Assembly (NCBI GenBank): GCA_031278145.1
Contig: JAITLA010000094.1
Location: forward strand, 1 to 10,241
Reading direction: 5' to 3'
DNA length: 10,241 nucleotides
From: Eubacteriales Family XIII. Incertae Sedis bacterium
Lineage (GTDB): Bacteria; Bacillota_A; Clostridia; Peptostreptococcales; Anaerovoracaceae
Position numbers and translations under genes: made by a program. Position 1 is the first letter of the stretch. Every line of letters starts with the position of its first letter. The notes below the pieces were generated by a model. It had not been told where the DNA came from, searched no databases, and worked only from the letters and a program-made list of their open reading frames with translations. Positions 7,679 to 10,241 of the stretch are shown here, one piece after another.

Positions 7679-7687
7679 ATTATATCA
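7679..7687 (-). promoter_or_regulatory. Extended -10 promoter for the larB operon
   Basis: On the minus strand TGATATAAT reads exactly as TGnTATAAT. No convincing -35 stands at the right distance, which is usual for extended -10 promoters. The TGA is also the stop codon of the 54-residue ORF. Transcription would begin near 7672 and give a leader of about 105 bases to the TTG start of larB. Confidence 0.6.
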
Positions 7688-7849
7688 CCGCAGCCGCGCA
7701 AAGGAAACAAGAAATCCGATATTCCCAAAGTTTTGCTGCGAAAAATCTATGTTGTCGAGAATCTCCGCAAGCTTTTTCGCCGAACCCGCTTTATCGGCTT
7801 TTCCCATGCGCTGATATTCGGCAATCCGGGTCGATATATTGATACTCAT
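7685..7849 (-). CDS. Unknown 54-residue protein paired with a VbhA-like antitoxin
   Basis: I do not recognise this family. The ATG overlaps the antitoxin stop as ATGA, so the two are translationally coupled, with AAGGAAAAG about 12 nt upstream. The protein is short, charged and probably helical in its first 40 residues (TRIAEYQRMGKADKAGSAKK, then LAEILDNIDF), ending in a more hydrophobic GFLVSFARLR. It has no signal peptide, cysteine or Fic motif (HPFxxGNGR). The frame closes naturally and no coding continuation follows in another frame, because the next bases are an AT-rich promoter. It holds the place of the toxin in vbhA-fic pairs, so it may be a second small partner or the last remnant of a replaced toxin gene. 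Confidence 0.6.
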   Translation of the reverse strand: MSINISTRIAEYQRMGKADKAGSAKKLAEILDNIDFSQQNFGNIGFLVSFARLR

Positions 7850-8073
7850 TCCACATACAGCTTTTCCTTGGCGGCGATTGCAAGTTGGGCAAACGTCATC
7901 TTGCCCAGGCAATAATCGCGAATAATCTCAACGCCTTTCCTCGTGGGCTGAAAGCCCTCGAACATATTGGAGCCAATGGCCTCCGCCGTGTTTTCCAGTG
8001 TTTCCAAGTCGGGGAACGGCACGCCCATAATCGTTAATGTGTCGCGGTTTATTGCTATTGGTGCGTATGGCAT
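7846..8073 (-). CDS. VbhA-like Fic antitoxin
   Basis: A 75-residue protein whose C-terminal two thirds resemble antitoxin VbhA, which blocks Fic AMP-transferases by placing an inhibitory helix in the ATP site. The class I inhibitory motif (S/T)xxxE(G/N) is seen as SNMFEG at residues 35-40. It is followed by the helical segment GVEIIRDYCLGKMTFAQLAI typical of the family. The first 25 residues (PYAPIAINRDTLTIMGVPFP) look like an added N-terminal extension. The start at 8073 has AAGGAG 8 nt upstream; the open frame continues to 8220, but that part reads like untranslated leader. No Fic toxin is nearby; the coupled ORF behind it has 54 residues. The SxxxEG call is direct; the family call is from recognition, without a search. 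Confidence 0.65.
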   Translation of the reverse strand: MPYAPIAINRDTLTIMGVPFPDLETLENTAEAIGSNMFEGFQPTRKGVEIIRDYCLGKMTFAQLAIAAKEKLYVE

Positions 8074-8250
8074 GATTGCCTCTCCTTTATGCGCCCGCCG
8101 CTTCAGGCAAGCCTTTTGTTCGGTACGGCCGGACGGCTTCCCTCTGCGTCTTGAACCTCTCGGCCCGGCGTGGGAGAGTAAAGACCAAACTCTTTCGAAT
8201 AGGATTTGCGGCGCTTGCATTCATAGAATAACACTATGTATTTTGAATTC
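8074..8250 (-). other. Long leader of the antitoxin module
   Basis: About 170 bases separate the predicted transcription start near 8244 from the antitoxin ATG. I see no known riboswitch or RNA gene. Near its 5' end CATAG (8222-8226) and CTATG (8234-8238) form an inverted repeat just past the start site, possibly an operator. The rest is GC-richer than the promoter. An ATG at 8220 is in frame with the antitoxin but lacks a good ribosome binding site. Confidence 0.4.
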
Positions 8251-8279
8251 ATTTTATTCTTTTGCGATGCGTTTGTCAA
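8251..8279 (-). promoter_or_regulatory. Promoter of the antitoxin module
   Basis: On the minus strand TTGACA (8279-8274), a 17-base spacer and TAAAAT (8256-8251) form a near-consensus sigma-70/SigA promoter in an AT-rich patch. It points at the VbhA-like gene and diverges from the PadR promoter. Confidence 0.75.
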
Positions 8280-8341
8280 TTATTTTGTAAATTTATCCCA
8301 GAAGTTTTTGCGGCCCTACCCCATCCGGTTCATCTTGCCCC

Positions 8342-8370
8342 TTGACAAGCATACTGCCATGTGTTACGCT
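8342..8370 (+). promoter_or_regulatory. Promoter of the PadR-ABC cassette
   Basis: TTGACA (8342-8347), a 17-base spacer and TACGCT (8365-8370), with TG at 8362-8363 giving an extended -10. The -35 sits in a small palindrome, CTTGACAAG. The start of transcription would be near 8377, which argues against using the in-frame GTG at 8361 as the PadR start. Confidence 0.6.
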
Positions 8371-8378
8371 GTGCCGGT

Positions 8379-8391
8379 AGTAAGTATTACT
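8379..8391. promoter_or_regulatory. Possible PadR operator
   Basis: AGTAA (8379-8383) and TTACT (8387-8391) form an inverted repeat around GTA, overlapping the predicted transcription start. PadR proteins often repress their own operons from such sites. It is short, so the call is tentative. Confidence 0.35.
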
Positions 8392-8429
8392 TCATATCGG
8401 TCACACGGCATAGAAAGGAGGGACCCCTC

Positions 8430-8774
8430 ACGGAAAATCTGACCGAAATGCTCAAGGGCGTGCTGGAGGGCTGCGTCCTCGAGATCATCAGCCGCGAGGA
8501 AACCTACGGCTACGAGATCACGCGGCGGCTGAACGCGCTCGGCTTCACGGATGTCGTGGAGGGAACGGTCTACACCATCCTGCTGCGGCTCGAGAAAAAC
8601 AAGCTCGTGCATATCGAGAAAAAGCCGTCCGACATGGGACCGCCGCGAAAGTTTTTCACGCTCAACGACGCGGGGCGGGAAGAGCTGCAAAGCTTCTGGA
8701 CGAGGTGGGATTTTGTCGCGTCGAAGCTCCGGAAATTAAAGGAGGGGCAACCGGATGTCTGCGTTTTTCGATAA
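8430..8774 (+). CDS. PadR-family transcriptional regulator
   Basis: A winged-helix regulator of about 114 residues. Seen: LTEMLKGVLEGCVLEIIS, TYGYEITRRLNALGF, VVEGTVYTILLRLEKNKLV (recognition helix and wing region) and GPPRKFFTLNDAGREEL. Start choice: AAAGGAGG (8414-8421) is strong, but no ATG, GTG or TTG follows at a normal distance. ACG at 8430 is in frame, 8 nt from the Shine-Dalgarno, and would give MENLTEMLKG, the N-terminus I expect for this subfamily. Alternatives are ATG at 8448 (26 nt away), CTG at 8439, or GTG at 8361, upstream of the likely transcription start. It overlaps the DUF1048 gene by 20 bases. It probably represses the downstream ABC transporter until a drug or peptide ligand binds. 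Confidence 0.9.
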   Translation, partial: TENLTEMLKGVLEGCVLEIISREETYGYEITRRLNALGFTDVVEGTVYTILLRLEKNKLVHIEKKPSDMGPPRKFFTLNDAGREELQSFWTRWDFVASKLRKLKEGQPDVCVFR

Positions 8775-9126
8775 CTATCTCAACATCAAGAAAATAATCG
8801 AGAGCAAGCGCGAATACAAGCGGCATATGGCAAGGGTGGAGGCCCTGCCGGAGGACTACCGATACGTATTCAAGAAGATTCAAGGACATATGTGGATGTT
8901 CGCGGCGGGAGCGGGCTATGACATGATGAAGATCCATTACGATCTGATCGAGCTGTTTGAAGCCGGAGCGGCGGAGGGCAAGCATGTTTTGGACATCACC
9001 GGCAGGGATGTGGCCGCGTTCTGCGACGAGCTTCTGCGCAGCGCCGAAACGTACACGGAAAATTGGAGGGAGAAACTCAATCGGGATGTCATGAGAAGCG
9101 TCGGAAGGGGGCAGGGGCCGGAATGA
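8755..9126 (+). CDS. DUF1048 family protein
   Basis: A 123-residue, all-helical, probably cytosolic protein of the DUF1048 family, usually encoded next to PadR regulators in Firmicutes. Seen: an N-terminal helix (NYLNIKKIIESKREYKRHM), YRYVFKKIQGHMW near 39-51, and the C-terminal segment DITGRDVAAFCDELLRSAET. There is no signal peptide or membrane segment. The biochemical role is not known. The ATG has AAAGGAGG about 10 nt upstream and lies inside the end of the PadR gene, so translation is coupled. A 130-base gap separates it from the ABC ATPase. Confidence 0.85.
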   Translation: MSAFFDNYLNIKKIIESKREYKRHMARVEALPEDYRYVFKKIQGHMWMFAAGAGYDMMKIHYDLIELFEAGAAEGKHVLDITGRDVAAFCDELLRSAETYTENWREKLNRDVMRSVGRGQGPE

Positions 9127-9203
9127 CGGACACGGCAATCCGGGCGCCGTCTGTCTTTATCGTTTCTTTATCTTTTCTTGCGCAAATTCCGCGGATTGCC
9201 CGC

Positions 9204-9237
9204 TATACTGAAACGCGCAAACCGGAACACGGTCCGG
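9204..9237 (+). promoter_or_regulatory. Possible internal promoter and stem before the ABC ATPase
   Basis: TATACT (9204-9209) is a fair -10, but the only -35-like sequence, TTGCGC (9178-9183), stands 20 bases away, so the promoter is weak or activator-dependent. CCGGA (9222-9226) and TCCGG (9233-9237) form a short stem in the leader. The 130-base gap between DUF1048 and the ATPase holds nothing else that I can see. Confidence 0.35.
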
Positions 9238-9256
9238 AGCGGAAAGGAGCGAGGAT

Positions 9257-10186
9257 TTGAGCGAATATGTATTGCGAACGCGGGCGATCGGCAAGAAATA
9301 CGGAGGGGCCTTCGCGCTCGACAACGTGAGCGTGGAGCTGAAGCGCGGGCAGATCTACGGGCTGATCGGCCTGAACGGCGCGGGCAAGACCACATTCATG
9401 CGCGTTGTGGCCGGGCTCATAAGCCACACGGCCGGCGATGTGGAGCTGTTCGGCGAAAGCGGCGAGGCGGCGCTGCGGCGCGGCCGGCGGCGCATGGGAC
9501 AATCCATCGAAACGCCCGCACTCTATCCGCATATGACGGCGGAGGAAAACCTGGAGGTGCAGCGGATTCTGGGCGGCGTCCCGGACAGGGGCGCGACCGG
9601 CCGGGCCCTGGAAACCGTCGGCCTAACCGATACCGGCAGAAAGAAGGCGCGCAATTTCTCGCTGGGCATGAAGCAGAGATTGTCGCTTGCCATCGCGCTG
9701 ATCACAAACCCGGAGTTTTTGATGCTCGACGAGCCGACGAACGGATTGGATCCAAAGGGCATCATCGAAACGAGGGAGCTCATGCGCCGCTTGGCAAAGG
9801 AACACGGCTTGACGCTGCTCGTTTCCAGCCATCTGCTGGACGAATTGGAGCAGGTGGCGACCCATTACGGCATACTCCACAAGGGGAGAATCGTGCGGCA
9901 GCTCTCCGGCGAGGAACTGACGCGGGAGATGCGACGATACGTGCGGATTGTCACAGACGATGTCGCGAAAGCCGTCGTCGTTCTCCGTGAGGCTTTCGGC
10001 ATAACGGACATCAAGTCGGTTTCGGCAAACGAGCTTTGGGTCTACGAACGGCTTGATCGCGTCGGCGAGATGAACGCCCGGCTGGTGACGGAGGGCGTCG
10101 TCATAGAAGGCATCGGCGTTGCGGAGCAGAAGCTGGAAGAATACTTTGTGTCCCTGACGGGAGGTGACGAGCCGTGCGCAGACTGA
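9257..10186 (+). CDS. ABC transporter ATP-binding protein (BcrA-like)
   Basis: A 309-residue cytosolic ATPase that powers a separate membrane permease, of the ABC-2 drug or peptide exporter kind (BcrA-like). Seen: Walker A GLNGAGKT at 38-45, Q-loop Q82, signature FSLGM at 134-138 (the common variant of LSGGQ in this group), Walker B FLMLDE at 154-159, D-loop GLDP at 163-166 and H-loop H192. About 100 further residues form the C-terminal extension usual for this group. The start is TTG at 9257, with AAAGGAG 7 nt upstream. The stop overlaps the permease start by 13 bases. With PadR ahead, a role in antimicrobial export or resistance is likely, but the substrate is unknown. Confidence 0.93.
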   Translation: MSEYVLRTRAIGKKYGGAFALDNVSVELKRGQIYGLIGLNGAGKTTFMRVVAGLISHTAGDVELFGESGEAALRRGRRRMGQSIETPALYPHMTAEENLEVQRILGGVPDRGATGRALETVGLTDTGRKKARNFSLGMKQRLSLAIALITNPEFLMLDEPTNGLDPKGIIETRELMRRLAKEHGLTLLVSSHLLDELEQVATHYGILHKGRIVRQLSGEELTREMRRYVRIVTDDVAKAVVVLREAFGITDIKSVSANELWVYERLDRVGEMNARLVTEGVVIEGIGVAEQKLEEYFVSLTGGDEPCAD

Positions 10187-10241
10187 TCGCCGCCGAATGG
10201 TTCAAGATAAGGCACCACAAAAGCCTGCCCATCCTCGTCGC
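10174..10241 (+). CDS. ABC transporter permease, 5' end only
   Basis: Only the first 22 codons are in the window. GTG at 10174 follows GGGAGG at a good distance and overlaps the ATPase stop. The N-terminus RRLIAAEWFKIRHHKSLPI is typical of ABC-2 type permeases, a short basic cytosolic stretch just before the first membrane helix. It would be the membrane partner of the ATPase upstream. Confidence 0.8.
   Translation, partial: MRRLIAAEWFKIRHHKSLPILV

Noticed and set aside
8361..8429. PadR start at GTG 8361
   Set aside because: It overlaps the predicted -10 box, has no ribosome binding site, and adds residues not expected in the family.
1..10241. CRISPR array, tRNA or rRNA genes, insertion sequences
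   Set aside because: No regularly spaced direct repeats, no tRNA-like cloverleaf or rRNA sequence, and no transposase were seen on either strand.

Overview
The window is GC-rich bacterial DNA, probably from a high-GC member of the Clostridia or a related Firmicutes lineage. The reasons are strong AAAGGAG-type ribosome binding sites, two TTG starts, dense operons with short overlaps, a PadR-DUF1048-ABC cassette of the Firmicutes kind, and a fused folylpolyglutamate synthase. The taxonomic call is an inference; no rRNA or marker gene fixes it.

Left edge (1-318): no gene, but several overlapping imperfect inverted repeats and a strong terminator hairpin (204-253) with a T-run on either strand. 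It can end the large minus-strand operon that arrives from the right.

Minus-strand operon (7687 down to 319): larB, a larC that holds only the N-terminal domain, valS, folC, a lipid kinase of the diacylglycerol kinase family and a GNAT acetyltransferase. The last four genes overlap one another (4, 35 and 7 bases). A single extended -10 promoter at 7679-7687 probably drives the set. Its leader carries a 22-bp, almost loopless hairpin just ahead of the TTG start of larB. LarB and LarC belong to synthesis of the nickel-pincer nucleotide (NPN) cofactor, but LarE, LarA and the C-terminal half of LarC are not here.

Minus-strand small module (7685-8279): a good promoter (TTGACA, 17-base spacer, TAAAAT) and a leader of about 170 bases precede a 75-residue VbhA-like Fic antitoxin with an SxxxEG motif. 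It overlaps by ATGA a 54-residue ORF of unknown type, in the position where a Fic toxin would be expected. The stretch is more AT-rich than its surroundings, especially in the intergenic parts.

Plus-strand cassette (8342-10241, running off the window): promoter, palindrome, PadR-family regulator, DUF1048 protein, ABC ATPase of the BcrA kind, and the first codons of a membrane permease. The regulator appears to begin at ACG rather than ATG behind a strong Shine-Dalgarno. That could lower repressor dose and loosen control of the transporter.

The best leads are the antitoxin plus unknown 54-residue partner, the ACG start of the PadR gene, the larB leader hairpin, and the shortened LarC.
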